Source: Clostridium sp. CAG:557 (GTDB lineage Bacteria; Bacillota; Clostridia; Oscillospirales; Acutalibacteraceae). From it: a DNA stretch of 64,000 nucleotides. The DNA is taken from NCBI GenBank assembly GCA_000435275.1, contig FR883883.1, forward strand, positions 48,162-112,161, written 5' to 3'. The notes under the pieces were generated by a model. It saw only the letters and a program-made list of their open reading frames with translations, made no database searches and was not told the origin of the DNA. Shown here piece after piece: positions 36,933 to 44,948 of this stretch (its first letter is position 1; each line of letters starts with the position of its first letter). A program made the translations under genes and the position numbers.

Positions 36933-37325
36933 GAAATTATGTTTTTTAATATTGCATAGGTAATATCAAATTGACTGATTATAAAGTATAATGAATAAAG
37001 AAATTAAACTTTATTTTTTATTGCCACTGGTTTTTAATTTATTTTGCCAATGAGGATAAAAAAGCACGACCTGAACAATAAGTCGTACAAAAAATTTTGC
37101 CTTGTGATAATATTATAAAATTTTTTTGAACCTAATAATAATTGGGAGGTGTTAAAAGGTTTCAAACAATAAGCTTTAAGTTAAAGAGTAACGGCCAGTT
37201 ATTACTTGTGTGTGTACAAGCCGATGATCTATTAAATTTTTTGATATTAAAATAATTAGAGACTTAATACCTAATCTAAAGGTAGCAAGTCTCTTTAATT
37301 TTTCAATTGTTAAAATAATAATCTT
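36933..37325. other. Noncoding interval with hairpins
   Basis: Apart from the terminator, there is an ACGAC/GTCGT hairpin near 37055-37080 and a strong stem AGAGACTT (37258-37265) with AAGTCTCT (37287-37294) followed by TTTAATTTTT, which looks like a plus-strand terminator. A GGGAGGT site at 37144-37150 has no start codon at the right distance, so I call no gene. A short untranslated RNA ending at 37294 is possible. Confidence 0.5.
36994..37020 (+). terminator. Terminator after the symporter
   Basis: AATAAAG and CTTTATT form a short stem followed by TTTTTT. AT-rich, so modest. Confidence 0.6.
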
Positions 37326-37414
37326 TGGCGGAGAGGGAGGGATTCGAACCCTCGTGCGATTGCTCGCAAACTGATTTCGAGTCAGCCCCGTTATGACCAC
37401 TTCGATACCTCTCC
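37326..37414 (-). tRNA. tRNA-Ser (CGA)
   Basis: 89 bases with encoded CCA. Minus strand: acceptor GGAGAGG, anticodon stem CTGACT/ATCAG with loop CTCGAAA (anticodon CGA), long variable arm, TPsiC GGTTCGAATCC. Same acceptor stem as tRNA-Ser(GGA) at 8735. Confidence 0.95.
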
Positions 37415-37554
37415 AAATTTGTTTAATATATGTTGGGAACCAAGTTGCACTTTGCTGTTACAAGCAGTGTTTCACAAGCGTTTTCACTTCAATATCTATC
37501 CGTTTAATAAAAACATTGTAACACGTGAATCTTTTTTTGTCAATCAACAAGTCA

Positions 37555-37824
37555 TTAAAAAGCGAAGATATTCATAAAAATGATTGAAAATAAGAGCCCG
37601 ATTAATACTGCACTGATAAGAAAAATAATACCAAAAAAAATTTTTTTATGGTGCTTAACAGATGAAACCGTATCCATATTTTTTAAGACCTTTTTTGCTT
37701 CTTTTTCTAAAATTGCGCATTCTATATCAGTATATTCAGGTTTAACAAACAGCAAAGCCTTGTCGTAGTAGACGTTTCCAGTCTCCGACACCTCTATAAC
37801 GTACTTATTGACACCCTTTATCAC
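37555..37824 (-). CDS. Small membrane protein, unknown
   Basis: 89 residues from a GTG with GGGGTGA just upstream. An N-terminal soluble part (KYVIEVSETGNVYYDKALLFVKP) and a C-terminal membrane segment (IFFGIIFLISAVLIGLLFSIIFM). No family recognised. Possibly a tail-anchored protein. Confidence 0.6.
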   Translation of the reverse strand: MIKGVNKYVIEVSETGNVYYDKALLFVKPEYTDIECAILEKEAKKVLKNMDTVSSVKHHKKIFFGIIFLISAVLIGLLFSIIFMNIFAF

Positions 37825-38176
37825 AATATCACCCCAAGATTTCGTTTTAATAGTAATTTTCTCAAAATTTTCAATTTATATTCAAAAAAATTTTACAAAG
37901 TCTCGAGATAGATTTTTTATACTAGATGTAAAATATTGAAAACAACGTTTCTTTTTAACAGCATTTCTGTGGAAAACATTGTGGGAAAAGTGGAAAACTC
38001 CGCGTTATTTAATGATTTATTTTTAATTATTGTTGAAAGTCTATTTTATTTTAAAACTTTTTGTAATTTTTCAAGAGGATAAATTAAAAAAATTTTTTAT
38101 CAAAATTTGTATCTTTTTATGAAAATATGTTCTATACTAAAATGGAAAATTAATTTAAGTTTAAGGAGTTTTGTGC
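37825..38176. other. AT-rich interval, no gene
   Basis: Divergent upstream region of the small membrane protein (left) and the OGG-type glycosylase (right). I see no strong promoter, repeat or hairpin in it. Confidence 0.5.
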
Positions 38177-39019
38177 TTGAAGATTCACTTTATTTCAGAC
38201 ACTCAAGTTGTGGTAGAAGACGCATCAGACTTCGATTTATCAGAGACATTCGATTGTGGACAATGTTTTAGGTGGAACCAAATTTCAGAAAATGAATTTG
38301 AGGGAGTCGCATTTGAAAGAGTTGTTAAAATTCTGAAAGAGAAAAATAAGGTCGTTTTAAAAGGAACATCAGTTTCAAGTGATTTTGCTTCAATTTGGCG
38401 TGGTTATTTCGACCTTGATACAGATTATAATACGATTAAATCAAATTTGGCCAAGCTAGATTATAATTTAAATTTGGCTTGCAAATATGCGCCAGGAATT
38501 CACATTTTAAGACAAGAACCGTGGGAAACTCTTTGCTCATTTATAATTTCTCAAAATAATAATATTCCGCGAATTAAAGGTATTGTTGAGCGGCTGAGTA
38601 GCAGTTTTGGTTGCGAAATTGAGCATGGTTTTTTTAGTTTTCCGTTAAGTTCAAGACTTGCAAATTTAGATAAATCGGACTTGGCGCCACTTAGATGCGG
38701 GTTTAGAGATGAATATATTTTGGATGCCGCAAAAAAAGTTTCTTCTGGTGAGGTTGACTTCGAGAAAATAAGAAGTTTACCGATAACGGAGGCTCGCAAC
38801 GAACTTATGAAAATTAAAGGTGTAGGCCCAAAAGTTGCAGAATGCACACTACTTTATGGATTCCATAGACTGGAAGCTTTTCCGGTAGATGTGTGGATGA
38901 GGCGTGCTTTATCCACGTTTTTTCCAGGCAAAGATATATCTTATTTTGGAAAATATGCCGGCATTGCTCAGCAATATATTTTTCACTATAGTCGCATGAA
39001 TCCAGATCTCGTTAAGTAA
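38177..39019 (+). CDS. 8-oxoguanine DNA glycosylase, OGG1 type
   Basis: 280 residues from TTG 38177, 8 bases after AAGGAG. An N-terminal OGG_N-like domain (DLSETFDCGQCFRW) and the HhH-GPD domain with MKIKGVGPKVAECTLLYGFH, split as MKIKGVGPKVAEC and LLYGFHRLEAFPVDVW, giving the catalytic Lys (GPK) and Asp (PVD). It removes oxidised guanine by base excision and AP-lyase activity. Several clostridia use this form rather than MutM. An AlkA-type enzyme would lack the lysine. Confidence 0.88.
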   Translation: MKIHFISDTQVVVEDASDFDLSETFDCGQCFRWNQISENEFEGVAFERVVKILKEKNKVVLKGTSVSSDFASIWRGYFDLDTDYNTIKSNLAKLDYNLNLACKYAPGIHILRQEPWETLCSFIISQNNNIPRIKGIVERLSSSFGCEIEHGFFSFPLSSRLANLDKSDLAPLRCGFRDEYILDAAKKVSSGEVDFEKIRSLPITEARNELMKIKGVGPKVAECTLLYGFHRLEAFPVDVWMRRALSTFFPGKDISYFGKYAGIAQQYIFHYSRMNPDLVK

Positions 39020-39061
39020 ATTTTTGAAGTCTATAAATGATCGGCAATTGTTTGCATAAAT

Positions 39062-39241
39062 TTAAGATTTTTCGAGCATTTTTAGCAATCTATCTTTTTG
39101 TCTGGTCAAATAATTTTCATCGATGTCAATGTAAATGCAAGAATTGCAGAGCCCTCCGATAGACAGCGTAATGTTTTCTAATCGACACAAGCCTTTATAA
39201 AAATAGACACAGAGGTAATTTTCACATTTTATATTTTTCAA
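39062..39241 (-). CDS. Small Cys-rich protein, unknown
   Basis: 59 residues from TTG 39241, with GGGAG 8 bases upstream. Five cysteines in a pattern CxxxxC...C...LCxxC near the N-terminus (KCENYLCVY, GLCRLEN, GLCNSCIYI), suggesting a zinc-binding mini-domain of a type common in small clostridial proteins. Transcribed away from the XRE gene; shared operator region between them. Confidence 0.65.
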   Translation of the reverse strand: MKNIKCENYLCVYFYKGLCRLENITLSIGGLCNSCIYIDIDENYLTRQKDRLLKMLEKS

Positions 39242-39265
39242 AATAATCACTCCCTTTAAATTTTA

Positions 39266-39318
39266 GGTCAAAAACACCATAATGTCAATAGGTCAAATGA
39301 CCCATAATATTTATGGTG
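39266..39318. promoter_or_regulatory. Inverted repeats between the Cys-rich and XRE genes
   Basis: CACCATAA (39275-39282) and TTATGGTG (39311-39318) form an inverted repeat. GGTCAAATGACC at 39291-39302 lies at their centre as a second palindrome, and a GGTCA half-site is also at 39266-39270. CATAAT occurs twice as a possible -10. The layout suggests an XRE operator. Confidence 0.6.
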
Positions 39319-39324
39319 ATTTAA

Positions 39325-39549
39325 ATGAATAGATTGAAAAAATTGAGAAAAGAAAAAGGGTTTACTCAAATAAAAATGCAGCATTTGACTGGAATCGACC
39401 AAAGTGATTATTCTAAGTTGGAAAATGGATATAGAAATCTCACTTTTGAACAATGTAGACGCATTGCACTTGTATTGGACACGAGCATGGATTATCTGGC
39501 GGGTTTAACAGATGTTGAAGAGGCATACCCGAGAAAGCATTCTAATTAG
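39325..39549 (+). CDS. XRE family helix-turn-helix regulator
   Basis: 74 residues. MNRLKKLRKEKGFTQIKMQHLTGIDQSDYSKLENG is split here as RLKKLRKEKGFTQIKMQ and IDQSDYSKLENG, followed by LTFEQCRRIALVLDTSMDYL, the classic HTH_3 fold. Single-domain, so ligand sensing is not evident. Likely controls itself and the divergent Cys-rich gene through the repeats in front of it. No obvious Shine-Dalgarno (only GGTG), which fits tight control. Confidence 0.88.
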   Translation: MNRLKKLRKEKGFTQIKMQHLTGIDQSDYSKLENGYRNLTFEQCRRIALVLDTSMDYLAGLTDVEEAYPRKHSN

Positions 39550-39561
39550 TGTTAATCGATA

Positions 39562-39596
39562 AAAAAGAGACGCGCGGTAATAGTGCGTCTCTTTTT
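39562..39596 (+). terminator. Terminator after the XRE gene
   Basis: AAAAAGAGACGC and GCGTCTCTTTTT form a 12-bp stem with T run; can also act on the minus strand after ychF. Confidence 0.9.
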
Positions 39597-39638
39597 ATTA
39601 AAGCTAGCCTCACACATGCTGTTTTTTTTATTTGATTT

Positions 39639-40733
39639 TTATACATTAAATCTAAACAAAACTACATCGCCATCGTTCATCACATAGTCCTTTCCCTCAG
39701 AACGAACTAGCCCTTTTTCTTTCGCGGCGGCCATAGAGCCGCACGAAATTAAATCATCAAAAGAAACGACTTCTGCACGAATAAATCCACGTTCAAAGTC
39801 TGTATGAATTTTTCCTGCAGCACCCGGTGCTTTTGTGCCTTTTTTGATTGTCCAAGCCCTGACTTCAGGTTTTCCAGCTGTTAAGAATGAAATCAACCCT
39901 AACAGATCATAACAAGCAGTAATTAATCGGTCTAATCCGGATTCAAAAAGACCCATATCATCAAGAAAAAGTTTTTTTTCGTCTAAGTCTAGTCCTGAAA
40001 TTTCAGCTTCGATTTGGGCACTTATAGGCAGAACTTTTGCATTTTCTTTTATGGCAATTTCTCTTACGATATTTAAAAATTTATTGTCGTTTATTCCAAA
40101 TTTAAAATCTTTTTCACTCATGTTAGCGGCGAAAATTATCGGTTTACTAGTCAAAAGTGCAACGGACTCCAATAATTTAGCCTCTTCTTCAGTACATTTT
40201 ACGCTTCTTGCTGAAAAACCTCTTTCAAGCGTTTCTTTTAATTGCTCAAAAAATTCAAGTTCTACCAAGTATTTTTTGTCAGCTTTTATCATTTTTTTTG
40301 TTTTTTCTATTCGCCTGTCTAATAGCTCTATGTCAGACAGTATTAACTCTAAATTTATAGTTTCGATGTCTCGCGCAGGGTCTATGTTACCCTCTACATG
40401 CACAATATCGTCATTTTCAAAGCATCTTACCACATGAACTATCGCGTCAACTTCTCTTATATTTGATAGAAATTTATTCCCAAGACCCTCTCCTTTTGAG
40501 GCGCCTTTTACCAGTCCAGCAATGTCTACAAACTCGATGGTTGCGGGCGTGAACTTTTCTGGATTATACATTTCAGCCAGTTTGTCTAAGCGCTTATCCG
40601 GCACCGCTACAACTCCAATATTTGGTTCTATCGTGCAAAATGGATAGTTTGCGGACTGTGCGCCGGCATTGGTTATCGCGTTGAATAGAGTGCTTTTCCC
40701 TACATTTGGCAATCCTATTATTCCTAATTTCAA
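39639..40733 (-). CDS. ychF: Redox-regulated ATPase/GTPase YchF
   Basis: 364 residues. P-loop GLPNVGKSTLFNAI, G2 and DIAGLVKGASKGEGLGN G3, G4-like NMSE in place of NKxD, which fits the ATP preference of the family; coiled-coil insert (~130-200); C-terminal TGS domain (RAWTIKKGTKAPGAAGKIH). TTG start with AGAGGTAA upstream. Ribosome-associated; linked to stress responses. Confidence 0.95.
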   Translation of the reverse strand: MKLGIIGLPNVGKSTLFNAITNAGAQSANYPFCTIEPNIGVVAVPDKRLDKLAEMYNPEKFTPATIEFVDIAGLVKGASKGEGLGNKFLSNIREVDAIVHVVRCFENDDIVHVEGNIDPARDIETINLELILSDIELLDRRIEKTKKMIKADKKYLVELEFFEQLKETLERGFSARSVKCTEEEAKLLESVALLTSKPIIFAANMSEKDFKFGINDNKFLNIVREIAIKENAKVLPISAQIEAEISGLDLDEKKLFLDDMGLFESGLDRLITACYDLLGLISFLTAGKPEVRAWTIKKGTKAPGAAGKIHTDFERGFIRAEVVSFDDLISCGSMAAAKEKGLVRSEGKDYVMNDGDVVLFRFNV

Positions 40734-40778
40734 TGAAGTTACCTCTTTCTTTTATTTTTTTTAATTTATCTGTGGGGA

Positions 40779-40899
40779 GGGGGCGCTGCAAAATTTCTAA
40801 GGAATTTAGAAATTTTTACGAGTACAGATTAAACAGATTTTCAAGTTTTGCAGGTAAATCTGTGCTCGTTATCGACAGAATGTCGATAGCGGCGCCCCC
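40779..40899. other. Four-way-junction palindromic element 1
   Basis: Outer stem 40779-40789 with 40889-40899 (11 bp, one T-G). Three arms in a row: 40790-40800/40806-40816 (11 bp), 40818-40830/40857-40869 (13 bp, one T-G) and 40870-40877/40881-40888 (8 bp). Only one base, 40817, is left unpaired at the junction. A T-rich tract follows on the plus strand, although both flanking genes are on the minus strand. Lies between tex and ychF. Confidence 0.85.
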
Positions 40900-40926
40900 T
40901 TTTTTTATTTTTCTTTTTTTGCAAAG

Positions 40927-43095
40927 TTAAGAAACTTCTGCAGGACTGTTTAGTTTCATGGTTAAAGCAATACGTTTTTTATCCAAATCGACCGAAAGAA
41001 TGCGAACTTTAACGATATCACCCACTTTAAGCACTTCAGACGGATGCTTTATGTATTTGTCGCAGATTTGAGAAATATGAACAAGACCATCCTGATGAAC
41101 GCCGATATCTATAAACGCGCCGAAATCTATAACATTACGCACGGTGCCGTCGAGTTCCATACCGACTTTTAAATCTTTCATATCGAGAACATCTTTGCGC
41201 AACATTGGCTGAACAAGCTCTTCTCGAGGGTCTCTACCCGGACGCAAAAGCTCTGTGATTATATCTTGTAAAGTTGGCACTCCAATTCCAATTTTTTCAG
41301 CGACAGTATCTTCGCCTAACTCGTTTATTTTGGATTTTATATCACAAATTTCGCCGGATTTAATATTTTCTAACGTATATCCACACAAATCAAGCAATTT
41401 TTTTACCGCGTCGTAAGATTCTGGATGAACGGCGGTGTTATCGAGTATATTTTTGCTTTCTGATACTCTCAGGAAGCCAGCGCACTGCAAAAATGCTTTT
41501 GGACCAAGTTTTGCAACCTTTTTCAGCTCATTTCTGGATTTAAATGCACCGTTTTCTTCTCGGTAAGTAACAATATTTTTAGAAACCGTTGAAATGATGC
41601 CGGCAACTCGCGATAAAAGCGATGGCGATGCGGTATTTAAATCGACGCCGACAATATTTACGCAGTCCTCAACAACGCCACCTAGAGCCTCATCAAGCTG
41701 TTTTTTGGGCATATCGTGCTGATATTGTCCGATTCCTATTGCTTTTGGGTCAATTTTTACTAATTCTGCCAGTGGATCTTGCAGCCTTCTGGCAATTGAA
41801 ACTGCGCTCCGTAAAGTCACATCGAAATCAGGAAATTCCTCGGCAGCCAGTTTAGATGCAGAATAAACCGATGCACCAGCTTCGCTGACAACCATGTAAG
41901 CTACGTCTAAACTTTCTTGATGAATCAAGTCTGAAACAAACATTTCGGTTTCTTTTGATGCAGTTCCGTTGCCGATGGAAATGATTTCTACACCGTGTTT
42001 TTTTATCAACGCGGTGACGATTTTTTTAGCTTCATCAACTTTTGTTTGAGAGTGAGTTGGATATATCACATTTGTGTCAAGAACTTTGCCGGTTTCATCG
42101 ACAACAGCAACTTTACAGCCTGTTCTGTAACCCGGGTCAAGGCCCATGGCGACTTTTCCCTTTACAGGAGGCTGCATCAATAAATGCCGTAAATTAAGCG
42201 AAAACACTTTCATGGCTTGTTCTTGTGCTTTTTGAGTTAATTCATTTCGAATTTCTCGCTCTATTGACGGAAATATCAGTCTATCGTAAGCATCTTCGGC
42301 GGCCAAACGTACGGTTTCTGTGCAGGGAGAATTTAGTTTTAGCACAGTAGAACACACGATGTTTAGAGCTTTATTTATGTCGAAATCTACCGAAACTTTC
42401 AAGAATTCTTCTTTTTCGCCGCGGTCTATAGCCAAAATTCTGTGACTAGCGACTTTTGCAACCGGTTCGTGATAATCGTAGTATTGCCTGTAAACCGAAT
42501 CGGCATTTTCGTCGGCAGCCTTAGCGCACAAAATCGACTGAGCCATAGCAACAACTCGGAGTCTTTTGCGAATTCCGGCGTCGTCAGAAATATTTTCCGC
42601 AATGATATCCATTGCTCCTTGAAGTGCATCAGCAGCGGTTTCTACACCATTTTCTGTATTGATAAACGCCTCAGCCATAATTAGCGGGTCTTTTGAATCT
42701 TTTTTTTGTTCAAAAATTTCATTCGCAAGAGGTTCCAAGCCTTTTTCTTTCGCAACAGAAGCTCGAGTTTTGCGCTTTGGCCGGTAAGGTCGATAGATGT
42801 CGTCTATTTCAGATAATGTTTGAGCAGAGTCGAGTGCAGCATTTATTTCGTCGGTCATCGCGTTCAGCCCAATTATTAGCGCTCTCACTTCTTCTTTGCG
42901 TTCGTCCAGACCTCTTAGATAAGCCAAACGCTCACTTATTTCTCGAAGTTTTTGGTCATCTAATGAACCATGCGCTTCTTTTCGGTATCTTGCGATAAAT
43001 GGAATGGTATTTCCTTCGTCTATCAGTTTTATTACATTTTCAATTTGCCAAGACATCAGTCTAAACTGATCCGATAATTCTTTTATGTAGTCCAT
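40927..43095 (-). CDS. tex: Tex family transcription accessory protein (YhgF-like), S1 RNA-binding
   Basis: 722 residues from the ATG with AGGTGG upstream; the longer in-frame extension lacks a ribosome site. Order: Tex N-terminal helices (KELSDQFRL, IPFIARYRKEAHGSLDD), YqgF/RNase H-like fold (GLDPGYRTGCKVAVVD), helix-hairpin-helix region (VVEDCVNIVGVDLNTASPSLLS), C-terminal S1 domain (VGMELDGTVRNVIDFGAFIDIG). Binds nucleic acids and modulates transcription. Confidence 0.95.
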   Translation of the reverse strand: MDYIKELSDQFRLMSWQIENVIKLIDEGNTIPFIARYRKEAHGSLDDQKLREISERLAYLRGLDERKEEVRALIIGLNAMTDEINAALDSAQTLSEIDDIYRPYRPKRKTRASVAKEKGLEPLANEIFEQKKDSKDPLIMAEAFINTENGVETAADALQGAMDIIAENISDDAGIRKRLRVVAMAQSILCAKAADENADSVYRQYYDYHEPVAKVASHRILAIDRGEKEEFLKVSVDFDINKALNIVCSTVLKLNSPCTETVRLAAEDAYDRLIFPSIEREIRNELTQKAQEQAMKVFSLNLRHLLMQPPVKGKVAMGLDPGYRTGCKVAVVDETGKVLDTNVIYPTHSQTKVDEAKKIVTALIKKHGVEIISIGNGTASKETEMFVSDLIHQESLDVAYMVVSEAGASVYSASKLAAEEFPDFDVTLRSAVSIARRLQDPLAELVKIDPKAIGIGQYQHDMPKKQLDEALGGVVEDCVNIVGVDLNTASPSLLSRVAGIISTVSKNIVTYREENGAFKSRNELKKVAKLGPKAFLQCAGFLRVSESKNILDNTAVHPESYDAVKKLLDLCGYTLENIKSGEICDIKSKINELGEDTVAEKIGIGVPTLQDIITELLRPGRDPREELVQPMLRKDVLDMKDLKVGMELDGTVRNVIDFGAFIDIGVHQDGLVHISQICDKYIKHPSEVLKVGDIVKVRILSVDLDKKRIALTMKLNSPAEVS

Positions 43096-43160
43096 AATTT
43101 TCCACCTGCTTTTATTTCTATTTAGTTCTATTATAGCACAAATTTTTTCTGCCAGCAAAA

Positions 43161-43252
43161 ATACCACGCGAGCAAGTTTATATTGCTCACAGTGCAAAAT
43201 TTTTTTGCACTGTCGTAATCAGAATGAGAAAATTCTGATTACGGCGTGGTAT
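43161..43252. other. Four-way-junction palindromic element 2
   Basis: Outer stem 43161-43169 with 43244-43252 (9 bp, ATACCACGC). Arms: 43170-43175/43183-43188 (6 bp), 43189-43197/43205-43213 (9 bp, extendable), 43214-43225/43232-43243 (12 bp). No unpaired base at the junction. No sequence likeness to element 1 or 3. Lies between the CBS-protein gene and tex. Confidence 0.9.
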
Positions 43253-43291
43253 GCCAGTATTTAGCTTAGCAGAAGGCTGTGCACAGTCTAT

Positions 43292-43726
43292 TTATCTACG
43301 GTAAGATGGAGTTTTTTTGCTTATTTCGGTTAAAGCAGAAGCAATCTCTGGTCCAGAATGAATTCTTGCGATGTCTGCCAAACTTACCATTCCGTCGACA
43401 AATCCGTTATTGACAACAGGCAGACGTCGAACTCGTTCAGCTGCCATCAAGCTGACAGCATCGTGAACGCTGTTTTCTGGAGTAACGAATGCAACATCAG
43501 TAGTCATCAAGTCGGAAACTTTAGTACTATTTGCAGATTTACCTTTAGAAATGCAGCGAACAACAATATCTCGATCAGTTAAAAGTCCCTTTAATTCGCC
43601 TCCTGCTATTACCGGAATAGAGCCGATATCGTACTCAGACATGAGTTTTGCGGCGACTTCAGCAGAATCGTTTGGCATGACAGCGACAACGTCCTTAGAC
43701 ATAATATCTTTTACGGTTTCTTGCAT
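43292..43726 (-). CDS. CBS-domain pair protein
   Basis: 144 residues from the ATG after AAGGAGG. Two CBS domains: VKDIMSKDVVAVMPNDSAEVAAKLM / GSIPVIAGGELKGLLTDRDIVVR and VSDLMTTDVAFVTPENSVHDAVSLM / RRLPVVNNGFVDGMVSLADIAR (shown in part here). Such stand-alone pairs bind adenine nucleotides and act as regulators. Target unknown. Confidence 0.88.
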   Translation of the reverse strand: MQETVKDIMSKDVVAVMPNDSAEVAAKLMSEYDIGSIPVIAGGELKGLLTDRDIVVRCISKGKSANSTKVSDLMTTDVAFVTPENSVHDAVSLMAAERVRRLPVVNNGFVDGMVSLADIARIHSGPEIASALTEISKKTPSYRR

Positions 43727-43891
43727 AAATAATCGTTCCTCCTTAAAGTTGAAAAGATTTATCATTTGAGTTAGCATTTACCATAAAATGAACTATATAC
43801 CGAATTTTGAAATTTTATTTTGGTGGCACGGACACTATTTTTCATACTTTTTTAAGATAAATCATACCATAATAAAAAGGAGTGATTAAGT

Positions 43892-44137
43892 ATGTCAAAT
43901 GAAAATAACCCAAATTTTGAAAATTTATTGAAATCTGTATCAGATAAGTTAGGAAAAAGCCCGGAAGAATTAAAAAAAGCAAGTGAAACAGGTAATATTG
44001 AAAATTTACTAGGAAATTTGCGACCAAATGATGCCCAGAAAATTCAAAAAATATTGTCTGATAAAAATGCAGCAAATAAAATTTTATCTACACCACAAGC
44101 GCAAAGTTTGATAAAAAAGTTGTTGGGAGACAAATAA
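43892..44137 (+). CDS. Small conserved protein, operon gene 1
   Basis: 81 residues, AAGGAG upstream. Helical and charged, with KLGKSPEELKKASETGNIENLL and LSTPQAQSLIKKLLGDK. I recall similar short genes at the head of a three-gene set in clostridia, of unknown role. Its stop is one base from the next start. Confidence 0.7.
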   Translation: MSNENNPNFENLLKSVSDKLGKSPEELKKASETGNIENLLGNLRPNDAQKIQKILSDKNAANKILSTPQAQSLIKKLLGDK

Positions 44138-44138
44138 A

Positions 44139-44516
44139 ATGGACGATTTGGCAGATAAGTTAATGGAATTACTTTCAAATAAAGAAAATTTGGAGAATAT
44201 AAAAAGTTTAAGCAGTCTTATAAACGCAAGTGTAGAAAACTCTACGGCAAAATCTGAAGAAAAAGTGGTTGAAAATTCGACAAAAGCACCAGCAGAAGAA
44301 TCTTCGGGAGAGACTTTACCAATAGATACAATTCAAACTGTCATGAAGCTGATGCCGGTACTTTCTTCTATCAATAAAGAAGATGACAACACGCGGCTTT
44401 TAACCGCGCTACGACCGCATTTAAGCTCCAAACGGCAGGCCAAATTAGATGAATCTATGAAAATGATTCAAGTGTTTAAAGTTTTACCGATGTTAAAGAG
44501 TCAAGGAATTTTTTAA
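44139..44516 (+). CDS. Small conserved protein, operon gene 2
   Basis: 125 residues. N-terminal amphipathic part (DDLADKLMELLSNKENLENI), a linker of low complexity with Thr/Ser/Glu, and a C-terminal block (TLPIDTIQTVMKLMPVLSSI, RLLTALRPHLSSKRQAKLDESMKM). No known domain. Translationally linked to the gene before it. Confidence 0.7.
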   Translation: MDDLADKLMELLSNKENLENIKSLSSLINASVENSTAKSEEKVVENSTKAPAEESSGETLPIDTIQTVMKLMPVLSSINKEDDNTRLLTALRPHLSSKRQAKLDESMKMIQVFKVLPMLKSQGIF

Positions 44517-44552
44517 AAATTTAATTCGGATTTGTGTTTGTTGAGGTAATTT

Positions 44553-44948
44553 ATGAAAAATAATTTTGAAAGTATAGAAGACATGCAGCGGATGCAGCAA
44601 GAAGCCGTTAGACGTGTGCGAGAAATGCAGAAGCGAGCAAAGCAGTCGTTAATGGCGGGCACAAAATACAGTGCCTCAAATGAAGCAAATAATCTTGAAG
44701 ATAAATCACAAAAAGAGCCCGGTATTATCGAGCAATCAGAGAATTTAGAATTAGTACAAAATGCAGATAATAAAGTTAATAATACTAGTAGCAAGCAAGT
44801 CTTAAATAAAAGCAATAACAATTTTAACTTTTTTTCTGTACTTTTAAAAGACCGTGAAAAAACTTTAATTTTGTTATTGATTTTGCTTTTGGTTGACGAA
44901 GGTTGTGATATGAGTTTAGTTGTTGCGCTTATGTATTTAATTATTTGA
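44553..44948 (+). CDS. Small conserved membrane protein, operon gene 3
   Basis: 131 residues. A charged N-terminus (MQRMQQEAVRRVREMQKRAKQS) then a C-terminal hydrophobic segment (LILLLILLLVDEGCDMSLVVALMYLII), which recalls a short tail conserved in clostridial relatives with spore-forming hosts. Function unknown. Its last 12 bases overlap the convergent gene. Confidence 0.7.
   Translation: MKNNFESIEDMQRMQQEAVRRVREMQKRAKQSLMAGTKYSASNEANNLEDKSQKEPGIIEQSENLELVQNADNKVNNTSSKQVLNKSNNNFNFFSVLLKDREKTLILLLILLLVDEGCDMSLVVALMYLII

Noticed and set aside
37142..37252. Possible small hydrophobic toxin-like frame after a GGGAGGT site
   Set aside because: No ATG, GTG or TTG at usable distance from the ribosome site; only a tail LLNFLILK resembles such peptides.
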